A model generated the notes under the pieces. The model was not told the origin of the DNA and made no database searches. It saw nothing but the letters and a program-made list of their open reading frames with translations. DNA of 64,000 bases from RI-153 sp963721725 (GTDB taxonomy: Bacteria > Chloroflexota > Anaerolineae > Caldilineales > Caldilineaceae): positions 620,001-684,000 of the forward strand of contig CAVRLX010000009.1 in NCBI GenBank assembly GCA_963721725.1. The letters are read 5' to 3'. The translations under genes were made by a program, and so were the position numbers. How positions within the stretch are numbered: the stretch's first letter is position 1; each line of letters begins with the position of its first letter. Below, in pieces: positions 16,681 to 26,193 of the stretch.

Positions 16681-17841
16681 CTACTGTCCGCCCTCGGTCA
16701 GTTCAACTTCCAAAGCTGTCCAGCCTTCGCCGGTGGTATCCATTTCAATGCCTTCCAGCGCGGCCTCAGCATACTCAGTCGTGTAAGCGTCAGGGCTGGC
16801 GGGGTTTTGGATCACGCCGAACTCTTGGGCAATGTCCGCGGTCTGTTGGAAGAGATCCGCCGACATTACGCCGATCCCGGTGCTGGACGGCCAGATCAGC
16901 TTGTTGATCTCGTTCATCATCCAGGTTTGGTGACCGCGCGGCAGGGCCGGCCCACGCTGAAGCACGGAATCGACACAGCTTTCAGCGTTGTCTCGGCAGA
17001 AGATCCACCCCTTAAACGACGCTCGCAAGAAGCGCTCGGCCAGATCGGCGTGACCTTCTTCGGCCAGCCACGCCTCGGTGGTAAAGATGCCATCTTCCAG
17101 CATGGCGCTTCCCTCGACGTTAAAATCGATGACATTTAGCTCTTCAAGCTGATAAAGCTCGCCTGTGTCGGGGTTGACCACTTCCAGCACCTGCGCCAGT
17201 TCGTTATAGGTCATGGCGGCGGCGGCATCGACTTCCCGTTGCAGCAGCAGGTTCATGTCAAAAGGCTGTTGAATCAATTCCAGATCGCTTTCGGGATCAA
17301 GCCCGGCTTTTTGCAGCGCGGCCAACAGTTCAAACTCGTTGCCGCCAAACCAGACCGCCACTTTTTTGCCCGCCAGATCCGCCGGGCTGGTGATGCCCGA
17401 ATCAGCCCACGAGATTTCGCGCATGGCGCTGCGCTCGAAGATCTGCGCCACGTTGATCAGGTTCGTGCCCTGTTCGCGGGCCGAGAGCAGACTGGGCACA
17501 AAGTTGATGCCAAAGTCTGCCTGTCCCGATGCCACTACTTGCTCCGGCACAATGTCGGGGCCACCGGCCTGAATGGTGATGTCGATGCACTCATCCTCAT
17601 AAAAGCCCTGATCCTCGGCGGCGTAGTAGCCCGCAAACTGGGCCTGGGCCACCCATTTCAGTTGCAACACGACCGGCGTGAGCGATGCACAGGCGCTGGT
17701 ATCGGCGGATTCACTTTCCGTGTCGGCTGCGCCAGTATCCACCGGGGCCGCCGGACTGGGGGCTGCGGGCGCACAGGCCGCCAGCGCCAACGCGAAGAGC
17801 AACATTAAATTCACAAACAACAACCGGGGTATACGCTGCAT
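16681..17841 (-). CDS. ABC transporter substrate-binding lipoprotein, NMT1/THI5-like
   Basis: A 386-residue lipoprotein with a signal peptide ending in the lipobox LAAC, a low-complexity linker rich in Ala, Pro and Ser, and then the NMT1/THI5-like periplasmic-binding fold: LQLKWVAQAQFAGYYAAEDQGFY, GASGQADFG-style VASGQADFG, SPADLAGKKVAVW and DAAAAMTYNE. Such proteins bind pyrimidine precursors, riboflavin, aromatic N-heterocycles or sulfonates. It is the last gene of an operon with two permeases, one ATPase and a molybdenum hydroxylase. Substrate capture for that hydroxylase is plausible, but the ligand is not known. Confidence 0.8.
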   Translation of the reverse strand: MQRIPRLLFVNLMLLFALALAACAPAAPSPAAPVDTGAADTESESADTSACASLTPVVLQLKWVAQAQFAGYYAAEDQGFYEDECIDITIQAGGPDIVPEQVVASGQADFGINFVPSLLSAREQGTNLINVAQIFERSAMREISWADSGITSPADLAGKKVAVWFGGNEFELLAALQKAGLDPESDLELIQQPFDMNLLLQREVDAAAAMTYNELAQVLEVVNPDTGELYQLEELNVIDFNVEGSAMLEDGIFTTEAWLAEEGHADLAERFLRASFKGWIFCRDNAESCVDSVLQRGPALPRGHQTWMMNEINKLIWPSSTGIGVMSADLFQQTADIAQEFGVIQNPASPDAYTTEYAEAALEGIEMDTTGEGWTALEVELTEGGQ

Positions 17842-17890
17842 TGTGTTTCTCCTTTAAAAAGTATGGATTGAGGAAAAGTAACGGGTTGTC

Positions 17891-18745
17891 CTAATTTCGA
17901 CTTTCCCGATAGGAAACGTGCCACGGCATGAGCAGCCGCTCCACCAGCGAGATGATCATGTAGAAGGCCAAGCCGAGCAGACAGGCCACAATAATCGCCG
18001 CCCAAGCGTTGGTGGTGCGCAGAATGCTAGCCTCGGTCTTAATGTAGACGCCCAGCAGTTTGGTGGAGCCACCGAAGAATTCGGCCACAATCGCGCCGAT
18101 CATACTGAGGGTGGCGCAAACTTTGAATGCGTTGAACATGAAAGGCAAGGCCGAAGGCAAGCGCAGTTTGAAAAAGATGTCGGTTTCTGGCGCAGCGTAA
18201 GATCGCATCAACTCCACGCTGGCGGGCGAGGCGCTGCGCAGCCCACGAAAGGTGCTGATCATGGTGGGGAAGAAGCACATCACCGCCACAATCGCGATTT
18301 TTGAGCCGGGGCCGATGCCAAACCAGACGATAGCCACAGGAGCAAAGGCAATAATCGGAATCGAATTGCTGGCGACGGCAATTGGCAGCAATAGCTCCGC
18401 AAGAAGAGTCCAGCGTGTAGCGATAATGGCAAATAGTATGCCCAATCCGCAGCCGATGGCAAAGCCGCCCACAGCTTCGCCAAAAGTATTCAGCCCATAC
18501 TCGAAGAGCACGGCATATTTGTTGCCAAAGGTCTGCAAGATGGAGAGCGGCGAGGGCAACAAAAAGACGTCGATTTTGAAGAGGCGCACGACCGCTTCCC
18601 ACGCCACGCTGACGATAATAAAGAGCAGAATGGCGGGTAGGTAGGTTTGGGCTGTGCTACGGGCGCGCCCTGTCCATACCTGTGTTGGCGAAGGATCGGC
18701 GATTTTGGCGTCAATGGCAGAAAGGTTCGATGTGTCGGTGGTCAA
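17891..18745 (-). CDS. ABC transporter permease (SsuC/TauC-like), first copy by position
   Basis: A 284-residue BPD-type inner-membrane permease with about six helices and the EAA-type loop (LRSASPASVELMRSYAAPETDIFFKLRLPSALP in pieces) that contacts the ATPase. The start appears to be a TTG at 18745, five bases after the repaired end of the ATPase gene; no other Met lies near the N-terminus. Together with the permease at 19609-20421 it would form a heterodimeric channel. Confidence 0.85.
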   Translation of the reverse strand: MTTDTSNLSAIDAKIADPSPTQVWTGRARSTAQTYLPAILLFIIVSVAWEAVVRLFKIDVFLLPSPLSILQTFGNKYAVLFEYGLNTFGEAVGGFAIGCGLGILFAIIATRWTLLAELLLPIAVASNSIPIIAFAPVAIVWFGIGPGSKIAIVAVMCFFPTMISTFRGLRSASPASVELMRSYAAPETDIFFKLRLPSALPFMFNAFKVCATLSMIGAIVAEFFGGSTKLLGVYIKTEASILRTTNAWAAIIVACLLGLAFYMIISLVERLLMPWHVSYRESRN

Positions 18746-18749
18746 CGGA

Positions 18750-19542
18750 CTATGCCTCTCGCATAAATTCTTCTTTAAGCGTCTCGCGCACTTCGGTGGT
18801 CAGCTCGAAAAAGCGCGCCGATTCTCGCGTTCTCGAAATTGCGCGGATAGGGCAGATCCACGTCCACCACACTGGCAATCCGACCAGGCCGAGGCGTCAT
18901 CACCACGACGCGACTGGCGAGGAAAACCGCCTCGCTGATGCTGTGGGTGACGAAGATCACCGTCTTGCCCGTCTTTTGCCAGATGTCGAGCAATTCCAGG
19001 TTCATGCGCTCGCGCGTGAACTCGTCCAGAGCGCCGAAGGGTTCGTCCATGAGCAAAATCGTGGGATCAAAGGCCAGCGCCCGTGCAATCGAGACCCGTT
19101 GCTGCATCCCGCCCGAAAGCTGCCAGGGATAGTGGTCGTGGAAATCCTTCAGCCCCACCAGCGCCAGCATCTCGCTCGCCCGTTGTTTCCATTCGGCTTT
19201 GGGATAGCGCATCACCTCCAGCGGAAGCTCCACATTTTTGCGCACCGTGCGCCATTCGTAGAGCGTGGGCGCTTGAAAGACAATGCCGTAATCCCGATCC
19301 AGCCGAGCTTGATGCGGCGATTTTCCATTCACGCGCACCTCGCCGCTCGACGGCCCTTCCAGATCGCCGATGATGCGCATCAGTGTAGACTTGCCACAGC
19401 CCGACGGCCCCACCACGGCAATAAATTCACCCTGCTGGATGGAGAGATTTACCCCTTGCAGGGCGATTGTCTGGTTGGGTCCGCTGCCGAAGGTTTTGGA
19501 GACGGTTTGAAGGTGGATGATGGGCGTTACATGATTTTTCAT
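18750..19542 (-). CDS. ABC transporter ATPase (frame break near 18830)
   Basis: From Met 19542 (MKNHVTPIIHLQ) this is a nitrate/sulfonate-type import ATPase with Walker A GPSGCGKST at about 45-53, signature LSGGMQQR, Walker B LLMDEP and the switch His in FVTHSISEA. The annotated frame ends early with RADHRSARDA. Removing one base near 18830 restores the family ending, ARFFELTTEVRETL and then KEEFMREA, with stop at 18750-18752. A start at 19593 is possible but has no support. It powers the two flanking permeases. Confidence 0.85.
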
Positions 19543-19554
19543 AAGTTGCTGTCT

Positions 19555-19612
19555 CGTAAAGTGTAGACGGAAGACGATGGACGAACCAATCACGACTATC
19601 GTCCGCCGTCAT
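19555..19612. repeat. Heptamer-like array between permease and ATPase genes
   Basis: Units resembling GTGTAGA, CGGAAGA, CGATGGA, CGAACCA, ATCACGA, CTATCGT and CCGCCGT lie in approximate 7-base register and reach into the last codons of the upstream permease. Confidence 0.4.
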
Positions 19613-20421
19613 CTCTGCCATCTTACCGCCCAGCGCTCCATCAGCACCACGCCACTATAAGCGATGATGCCCAGGAGGGCAGCGGTCAAAATGGTGGCCC
19701 ACAAAAAGCCGGGACGAAATGTATTGTACTGTGAACCGTAGACGATCTGCACGCCCAGACCGCGCGGCGATCCACTGGGCAGTTCGCCGATGATGGCCCC
19801 AATCACACTGGCCGTGGCGGAGATCTTGAGCGCCGTAAAAAGATAGGGCAGCGAAGCGGGCAGGCGCAGTTTGAAGAAGATCTGCGCTTTCGACGCCGCA
19901 TAAGAGTGCATCAAAGCGAGCGCGTCCCGATCCACGGCGGTGAGACCGCGCAACACGTTTACCGTCACTGGGAAGAAAGTGAGATAGGCCGAGATCACGG
20001 CGATGGAAAGCCAGGTCGGCGCGCCCATGCGCCCCACGCCCACCACGATCATGGGGGCCAAGGCAATAATCGGCACGGTCTGCGAAGCGATGACATAGGG
20101 CAGCAAGCCGCGTTCGACAAGCCGCGAATGGACAAAAGCCGTTGCTAGCAGCACTCCCAATAGCCCGCCCATTAAAAAGCCCGCCAGCGCTTCATAGCCA
20201 GTCCACAGCATATCGCGCAGCAACACCTGCCAAGTGGGACCCTGCGGCGTGGGTGTCACAAAGGCTTCGGCGATCATGCTCAGGTGGGGCAACTTGTAGT
20301 GGGGGATCTCGAAGAGCGCCTTGCTGGCCTCCCAAAGCAGTAGCACGGCCAGCGCCGTGCCGCCGAAGAGCAGGGTTTTGCGTAAGCTTAGGGTGGGGGT
20401 GTTAAGAGTCAGGCGAGCCAT
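19609..20421 (-). CDS. ABC transporter permease (SsuC/TauC-like), second copy by position
   Basis: A 270-residue six-helix permease with the EAA-type loop (GLTAVDRDALALMHSYAAS, then KAQIFFKLRLPASLPY). It is paralogous to the permease at 17891-18745. Its presence with one ATPase and one binding protein gives a complete importer with two different permeases, an arrangement common in Chloroflexota NMT1-type systems. It starts 21 bases after the nucleotidyltransferase stop. Confidence 0.85.
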   Translation of the reverse strand: MARLTLNTPTLSLRKTLLFGGTALAVLLLWEASKALFEIPHYKLPHLSMIAEAFVTPTPQGPTWQVLLRDMLWTGYEALAGFLMGGLLGVLLATAFVHSRLVERGLLPYVIASQTVPIIALAPMIVVGVGRMGAPTWLSIAVISAYLTFFPVTVNVLRGLTAVDRDALALMHSYAASKAQIFFKLRLPASLPYLFTALKISATASVIGAIIGELPSGSPRGLGVQIVYGSQYNTFRPGFLWATILTAALLGIIAYSGVVLMERWAVRWQR

Positions 20422-20442
20422 GAGAGATTGCGTCTCCGTATA

Positions 20443-21282
20443 TCAGGCATCAGGATGTCGGTGAAGTTCATCCAGCGTGGCAGAAAAGTTGTGATGCTCC
20501 ACTTCTGCGGCCACATAGCCCAGGACCGCCTCTTCTAATGCCTGCGGATAGTCCACATGCCACTGTGCACAAATGGCCGGGCCGTGTCGCTGCATCAACG
20601 CCGCCAGCCGCAGATGGAAGCGGATCAGTGCTTCCTCATTTAAGCTGGGCAGGGAAATCGCCTCTTCCAGCGCCCGCCGCAGATGATCAGGCATGTAATC
20701 ATTGCGCGCCTTTACGCCCCGATCCAGGCGCAGACCGCTCGCCATTGCCAGCACGTCGGTCAACAATTGCACTTCTAGAAACGCCCCCGCCGCGCACGTA
20801 ATCAACTCGCTGCGCCCGATCACCACAGGCAGCATAGAAAGGCAGCGCCAGAACTCTGGGATCAATCGGGCCAGTTGGCGTTCCGCCTCAGCCTGGGTGA
20901 GCATGGCATCGGGCGCAGGTTGCCAAGTCAGCGCGCCGTCTGCTGCGTGGAGCACCCGCACTGCACCTTCGGTAACAGTGGCTTTGTCGCCGCCCTGCAT
21001 CCACAGATCAACGCGCAGCCCATCCACCGTCATTGCGTTGACCATCTGCCCGTCGAACATCAAATTGAAAAGCACCAGCGGACGGATCTCCTCCAGCCAC
21101 GCCCGCACATTTTGCCGAAAACGCTCGATTTCCGTGTCAGCGATCAACAAATGCGCGTCAACGTCAGAATAACGGTCGGCAATCCCGCGGCCAAAACTCC
21201 CCGCCAGCCACGCAGCGCAAATGCGGTCATCGGCCTCAGCTTTGATTTGTAGTTGCTTGATAAACGCAGTTTGCATTTTCAT
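20443..21282 (-). CDS. Nucleotidyltransferase-domain protein
   Basis: A 279-residue protein with the Pol-beta-like nucleotidyltransferase signature GSFGRG at residues 28-33 and the metal-binding DVD at 40-42, then a helical C-terminal part (ELITCAAGAFLEVQLL, ARNDYMPDHLRRALEE). It resembles aminoglycoside nucleotidyltransferase-like or MNT-type enzymes, which transfer NMP to small molecules, RNA or proteins. Its start overlaps the stop of the TumE-like gene by 4 bases, so the two are translationally coupled. Whether it modifies a metabolite or takes part in a toxin-antitoxin system is open. Confidence 0.7.
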   Translation of the reverse strand: MKMQTAFIKQLQIKAEADDRICAAWLAGSFGRGIADRYSDVDAHLLIADTEIERFRQNVRAWLEEIRPLVLFNLMFDGQMVNAMTVDGLRVDLWMQGGDKATVTEGAVRVLHAADGALTWQPAPDAMLTQAEAERQLARLIPEFWRCLSMLPVVIGRSELITCAAGAFLEVQLLTDVLAMASGLRLDRGVKARNDYMPDHLRRALEEAISLPSLNEEALIRFHLRLAALMQRHGPAICAQWHVDYPQALEEAVLGYVAAEVEHHNFSATLDELHRHPDA

Positions 21283-21659
21283 GGGTGGCGCAGCCGTTCT
21301 TCGATTAGGCGTAGGATGTCAGTAAGAGTGACGGATTCATGGGGCCAAACAGTTTCCTCTGAGCCATCATGGATGTGGTATGGAAATGTAGGCAGGTGCG
21401 GATGGTGCGCTGCGTCGTCCCAACGGGCGATGAGTTTGCCGTCTGCGTCCTGCCAGTGAAAGCTGTATTTGGTCACAGTAGGCTGGCCTTGATCGCGCTC
21501 GATACGTTGGGAAGCTTCTAGCAGGCTACCGCCTGTAATAGTGATTCGGTAGCGATAGACTGCAACATTCTCTTCGATAGTCTCACGTAATACTGTGAAT
21601 TGATCGACAACGGTGCTTTGCACAATCACTGTGCGTATCCGTTGAACATACTCGTTCAT
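21279..21659 (-). CDS. TumE-like (DUF6516) putative toxin
   Basis: A 126-residue protein matching the DUF6516/TumE pattern: YRYRITITGGSLLEASQRIE, then YSFHWQDADGKLIARWDDA, AHHPHLPTFPYHIHDG and a final ESVTLTDILRLIEERL. TumE proteins have been described as toxins in toxin-antitoxin pairs; the conserved histidines suggest a nuclease, but the activity here is inferred. It overlaps the upstream 99-residue gene by 4 bases and the downstream nucleotidyltransferase by 4 bases. Confidence 0.6.
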   Translation of the reverse strand: MNEYVQRIRTVIVQSTVVDQFTVLRETIEENVAVYRYRITITGGSLLEASQRIERDQGQPTVTKYSFHWQDADGKLIARWDDAAHHPHLPTFPYHIHDGSEETVWPHESVTLTDILRLIEERLRHP

Positions 21660-21955
21660 AGCGACTGTTCAAGCCGCTGAATTTTACGACGTAAGCTCTT
21701 GTAGACGGCAAATAATCCCGACCATTCGAAAAAATCCATAGCATCGCCCAACTCACCAGACTCAAACTTTTCATCCATAGTCGCTGAATCCATTCCATAC
21801 TGAATTTCAAACGTATGCAGATCTTTTTCATACTCCGCAAGGCGAAGCCGCTCTTCTTCAAGCTTAAGTTGCAATAGCAAATCAAGCATATGCTCAACTT
21901 TTTTTTCATCTCCGTAAGCGTTTGTTAGCAGATCGAGCTTTGTGGTTGTGCTCAT
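21656..21955 (-). CDS. Small acidic helical protein, probable partner of the TumE-like gene
   Basis: A 99-residue charged, mostly helical protein (KKVEHMLDLLLQLKLEEERLRLAEYEKDLHTFE, in pieces) with a conserved-looking middle DEKFESGELGDAMDFFEWSGL. This middle motif is common in small proteins that precede DUF6516 genes. Its start overlaps the stop of the molybdenum subunit gene (4 bases) and its stop overlaps the TumE-like start. By position and size it is the likely antitoxin. No DNA-binding domain can be recognised. Confidence 0.55.
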   Translation of the reverse strand: MSTTTKLDLLTNAYGDEKKVEHMLDLLLQLKLEEERLRLAEYEKDLHTFEIQYGMDSATMDEKFESGELGDAMDFFEWSGLFAVYKSLRRKIQRLEQSL

Positions 21956-24303
21956 TGGTTGTTCTCCTTTCTTGCCGCCTCCACCAACTCAAAGAGCCGG
22001 TTCGGGCTGAGCGGGATCTCGCGGATTTCCAGCCCGATGTCGCGGAAAGCGTCATCCAGCGCCTGGGCATAGAGCGCGCCCACAGGGATTGCACCTGCCT
22101 CGCCCGCGCCTTTGACGCCCATGGGGTTGAGCGGTGAGGGCGTCTCCACATGGTCGCTCTCGATGTTGGGTACGTCTGTCGCCAGTGGCAGCAGGTAATC
22201 CATGAGCGAGGCGTTGAGCAGCGAGCCGTTCTCGGCAAAATGAAGCTGTTCGTAAAAAGCGTTGCCAATGCCCTGGGCCACGCCGCCCTGGATCTGTCCG
22301 TCCAAAATCAACGGGTTGATCACCCGCCCGCAATCGTGGACCACCACATATTTTTTGATTTCGATCATCATTGTGTCGGGATCAACCTCGATGATCATGG
22401 CATGGACGCCCGATGCTGTGGCTCCGCGTTCAGGGCCGAAATACTCGGTGGCTTCCAGCCCTGGCTCTGTCCCCGGTTTCACCGCCCCGCGCAGGGGATT
22501 GGCAGCTCTCGCTAACTCTCCCAACGGAATCGCACTGTCCGGCACGCCCTTCACTTGCACCGTGCCGTCGACCAGTTCCAGATCTTCCTCGGCCACTTCC
22601 AGCCGTTCGCCCGCCATCTTCAGGATTTTCTGGCGCACCTTGAGCGCCGCAGCGTGAATGGCATTTCCCGCCACCACTGCGCCGCGGCTGGCGAAGGTTC
22701 CCGCTCCCCAATAAAAGAGATCGGTGTCACCAGTGACCACGTTGATGTTGTGAATGTCCACGCCGATCTGCTCGGCCACCACCTGGGCAAAGATGTAAAA
22801 TGTCCCTGGCCCTGTGTCCCCACGCCCGTCACTACGCTGACCTTGCCGCCCGCTTCCACGGTGACCCGTGCGCCTTCGTAGGGGCCAATGCCTGTGCCTT
22901 CGATGTAGTAGACCACGCCGATGCCGGTGCGTTTGCCCTCGGCGCGCAGCCGGGGCTGCTCTTCGCGGATGAAACGCTCGTAGTCAATGATCTCCAGCGC
23001 ACGGCTAAGGGCTGGCTCGTAGTTGCCGCTGTCGTAGATCAGCGGCGCAAAATCTTGATAGATGATCTCGTTGTTAAAGGGAAACTGTTCGGGCGGAATA
23101 AAGTTTTTGCGCCGAATTTCCGTGCGATCAAGGCCCAGTTGCTTGGCGGCAATATCGAACAAGCGCTCCATCACAAAGACGCCGTGTTGGCGGCCCGCGC
23201 CACGATAGGGCGTGACAATCGGCTTGTTGGTGAAAATCGCCGTGAATTCAGAATAATAGTGAGGCACGTTGTACGGCCCCAGCAGCGTACACTGGCTGTT
23301 CAGCGGCACGGTCAGGCCATAGGGCGCATACGCGCCGGCGTCGTGGAGAAAAACATCGCGCACGCCCAGAATTTTGCCGTCACGGCTGAGGGCGATCTCG
23401 GCCTCGTGGATTTGGCCGCGCTCTTGGGTGGTGGAGAAGAAATTTTCCTGGCGATCTTCGATCCACTTAATCGGGCGACCCAACTGCATCGACATCCAGG
23501 GCAGCAGCACCTCTTCGGGATAAAACATCATAATCTTGGGACCAAAGCCGCCGCCGATGAAAGGCGCAATGACACGCACTTGGTGCTCGGACAGACCCAA
23601 CATCGCGGCCAGCCCGTTGCGGATGGCGATGGGCGCTTGTGTGGTATCCCAAATGGTCAGCTGGTCGCTTTTGTCGTCCCAGTGGGCCACAATGCCGCGG
23701 TTCTCCATGGCCGCCGCCGTGCCGCGGTCATAGGCAAAGCGGCGCTGAATCACCACATCGGCGGCGGCAACAGCGCTATCCCAATCGCCTTTGGTCTGCA
23801 CCACATGCGCGGTGAGATTCGTGCCCCAGATCATCATGAACTAGCGGGGCATTGTCGGCCAGTGCGGTCTCCAGATCCACCACGGCAGACAGTTGTTCAT
23901 ACTCGACGAAAATCTGATCGGCGGCATCCTCGGCAATGTAACGGCTCTCGGCCACTACCATTGCCACAGCTTCGCCAACGTGGCGCACTTTGCCTTTTGC
24001 CAGCGGAACTTGGGTGCGGGCATTGAAGACAATATCCTTCACTGGCGGCGGCGGCACCAGCAGCGGCCCTGGCTTCCAATAGTCGCCCAGATCGTCGGCG
24101 GTGTAGACGGCGATGACGCCGGGCATGGCGCGCGCCGTGGCGGTGTCGATGCCGAGAATGCGGGCATGGGCCAGATCGCTGCGCAGGAAAGCCACATGCA
24201 GCATCCCCGGCAGATGCACATCATCGGTGAAGAGCGCCCGCCCGGTGAGCAGTCGCGGATCTTCGTTGCGTTTGATCGGTTGGCCGAAGTAGCGTGTGGT
24301 CAT
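21952..24303 (-). CDS. Molybdopterin-binding subunit of a CO/xanthine dehydrogenase-family hydroxylase (two frame breaks)
   Basis: Three frames join into one protein of about 780 residues. The N-terminal part (from 24303) has GQPIKRNEDPRLLTGRALFTDD and the a/b hammerhead domain; the middle has IGGGFGPK (Mo-cofactor loop) and PYRGAGR; the end has GVKGAGEAGAIP with the catalytic Glu. PYRGAGR resembles the form II (AYRGAGR) group, not the CYSFR-type loop of true aerobic CO dehydrogenase, so the substrate is probably not CO. Frame breaks lie at about 23838 (one extra G in CTGGGGCACG) and 22795 (one base missing in CATTTTACATC). It forms a three-subunit enzyme with the genes at 25628 and 26179. 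Confidence 0.85.
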
Positions 24304-24335
24304 GGCAGTCCAAAGTTAGGCCGAGATGGCCGAAA

Positions 24336-25551
24336 TCAATCACCTATGGGCAAAGGGTGTGCTGTTGATACCAAGTTTGCTGGTTCGGGTGAACCATTGT
24401 TTTTGTATTTTTGCAGCCAACTGCCCGTGCCCTCGGCAATCCCGTGCAGGATCACACACACGGCAACGGTGACAAGTATCGTGATTGTATGGTCAGCAAA
24501 AGTGAAGCGGCGCAGATCGGGCAGCAGCAACAGTTGAATCGTGGGCAGCGCCACGACGACATAGCCCACGGTGAATGCAGCGGCTTCAGCCAGGGCACGG
24601 CGCAGCCCACTTTTTGAAACGCGCTGCGCTGTCAGATCCAACAGCACCGCACCCAGCAGAAAGACCAACGTCAACCGGGGCGGCCCGCCGCTGACGACAT
24701 CGGCAAATGCACTGACGCCGATCCGCCACGCGAAGAAGAGCAATGCTGTCACTGTGGCCGTCCACGGTTGGTTGACCAGCCGCCGGGCCAAAATCAGCAC
24801 AAAAAATGCAATTACCCCGATGAGCGTGGGGTAGAGCCAGATCGGGCGTTGTGCTACATAGCTGCCGACACGCCCAATTTCCCATTCCAAGACGGCGATG
24901 AGATAAACTTCACTCAGCACCAACGCCAGAAAGAAAAGAACCAGCAGGTTTTTCCAATCTGTGGTTCTTGCCTCTTTGGCACGAGACTGGAGAAGTAGTC
25001 CAGCGGCAAAGAGCGGCGTTGAACTCGAAGCAATAATCAAAAAGATGTGCGGCGGACTCCAGGCCGTCAGGTCAATACCGAAAAGCTCATGCCAGATGGC
25101 ATCGCCGGGAATGGAAAAGAGGCCATAACCGGCCGCCAACACCACGGCCCCCACATAGGGATTGCGCCGCACCCACTGCCGCGGATCACGTGCGCCAGCG
25201 CGGATGTTGGGCAAGGCCAGCGCCGCCAGCCCGCTGACCGCAACCACAAACGAGATTAGAAACCCGGCATAGAGCATCAGATGGGGCGGCCACAGAAAAT
25301 CTTCGCCACCGGGGATAATGCCGGTGACCACATGTTCACTGGCATCCCAATAGCCACCCACCGAGATCAATAGCGATCCCAGGCCAATGAGCAGAGCCAG
25401 CGTCAACCCCAATTGCGACGAGGCGGGTTGAGCCACAGCCCGGGGCGGCCTTCATAGACGAGGCATAGAGCCACCATGCCAGCGCTACAATCACCCCAAT
25501 CGCCAATCCAGAAAAAAGCAAGCCTTCGACAACCAGAGAATCTTCCATCAT
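24336..25551 (-). CDS. Polytopic membrane protein between Fe-S and Mo subunit genes (frame break near 25444)
   Basis: A protein of about 404 residues with some ten hydrophobic helices. It begins at 25551 with MMEDSLVVEGLLFSGLAIG; removing one C near 25444 joins this to ARAVAQPASSQLGLTLALLIG. Conserved-looking polar motifs sit at helix ends: GYWDASEHV, FLWPPHLMLY, GDAIWHELFG and WSPPHIFLI. The repeated PPH and WH residues could bind a metal or haem. I do not recognise the family. Its position inside the hydroxylase operon suggests membrane anchoring or electron transfer to the quinone pool, but this is inference. Confidence 0.6.
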
Positions 25552-25627
25552 TATCTCCCCCTAACTGGGCAAAGCTAGAACCAAAAAGATTTTGTAAGTG
25601 CGGATACGAAAGAACACAACTTATGCA

Positions 25628-26113
25628 CTACGCGGATGCTCGCATCAACTTCGCCCCCATTTGCACGGCCTCGACAATTTTTTGATAGCCCGTGCAGCGG
25701 CAGATATTGCCGGAGATCGCCTCGCGGATCTCCACCTCACTGGGATCAGGGTTTTCCTGCAAAAACGGGATCAGCGTCATCAAAATGCCCGGCGTGCAAT
25801 AGCCACATTGCAGCCCGTGGGCTTCCCAAAAGCCTGTTTGCAACGGATGCATTTCCGCAGGTGTGGGACCAAGCGCTAACCCCTCCACAGTGGTGAGTTG
25901 CCGACCATTGGCCTGCACGGCAAAGATCAGACACGAGCGCACTGCTTCGCCGTCCATTAAGACTGTACACGCCCCGCAGACACCATGTTCACAGCCCACG
26001 TGTGTGCCGGTGAGATCCAGATCGTGGCGTAAAAAATCGCTGAGCAACAGCCGGGCTTCCACAGCGCGCGTATAGTCAGTGCTGTTAACGGTGAGGCTGA
26101 TCATGTGATCCAA
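25628..26113 (-). CDS. [2Fe-2S] subunit of the molybdenum hydroxylase
   Basis: A 161-residue electron-transfer subunit. Plant-type ferredoxin cysteines are at about 41, 46, 49 and 61 (CEHGVCGAC...C) and the second cluster cysteines at about 103, 106, 138 and 140 (CGYC...CRC), as in CoxS/XdhC proteins. Electrons pass from the Mo site through both clusters to FAD. A TTG start at 26113 is suggested by GGAGAAACCAC upstream; ATG 26104 is the alternative. It lies between the FAD subunit gene and the membrane-protein gene. Confidence 0.9.
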   Translation of the reverse strand: MDHMISLTVNSTDYTRAVEARLLLSDFLRHDLDLTGTHVGCEHGVCGACTVLMDGEAVRSCLIFAVQANGRQLTTVEGLALGPTPAEMHPLQTGFWEAHGLQCGYCTPGILMTLIPFLQENPDPSEVEIREAISGNICRCTGYQKIVEAVQMGAKLMRASA

Positions 26114-26140
26114 AGTGGTTTCTCCTGATATTGGGCATCA

Positions 26141-26193
26141 GGTATTGGGGATTAGAGACTGGGGACTCTCCCCAGCCTCTAATCCCCAATACC
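26141..26193. repeat. Inverted repeat built from heptamers at the 3' end of the FAD subunit gene
   Basis: The left arm (26141-26165, beginning GGTATTGGGGATTAG) pairs with the right arm (26169-26193, ending CTAATCCCCAATACC) over 25 bases with one mismatch. The units are the GGGATTAG-type heptamers seen at 11849. The FAD gene stop codon (26179-26181) is inside the right arm. It may act as an intra-operon attenuator or mRNA-stability hairpin. Confidence 0.75.

Noticed and set aside
22800..24026. A 408-codon plus-strand frame opposite the Mo subunit gene.
   Set aside because: It is the complement of a conserved hydroxylase. Its protein resembles no family and it has no ribosome site.
21952..24303. 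Calling the Mo subunit a genuine aerobic CO dehydrogenase (coxL form I).
   Set aside because: The active-site loop is PYRGAGR, closer to form II-type enzymes, so the CO substrate is not supported.
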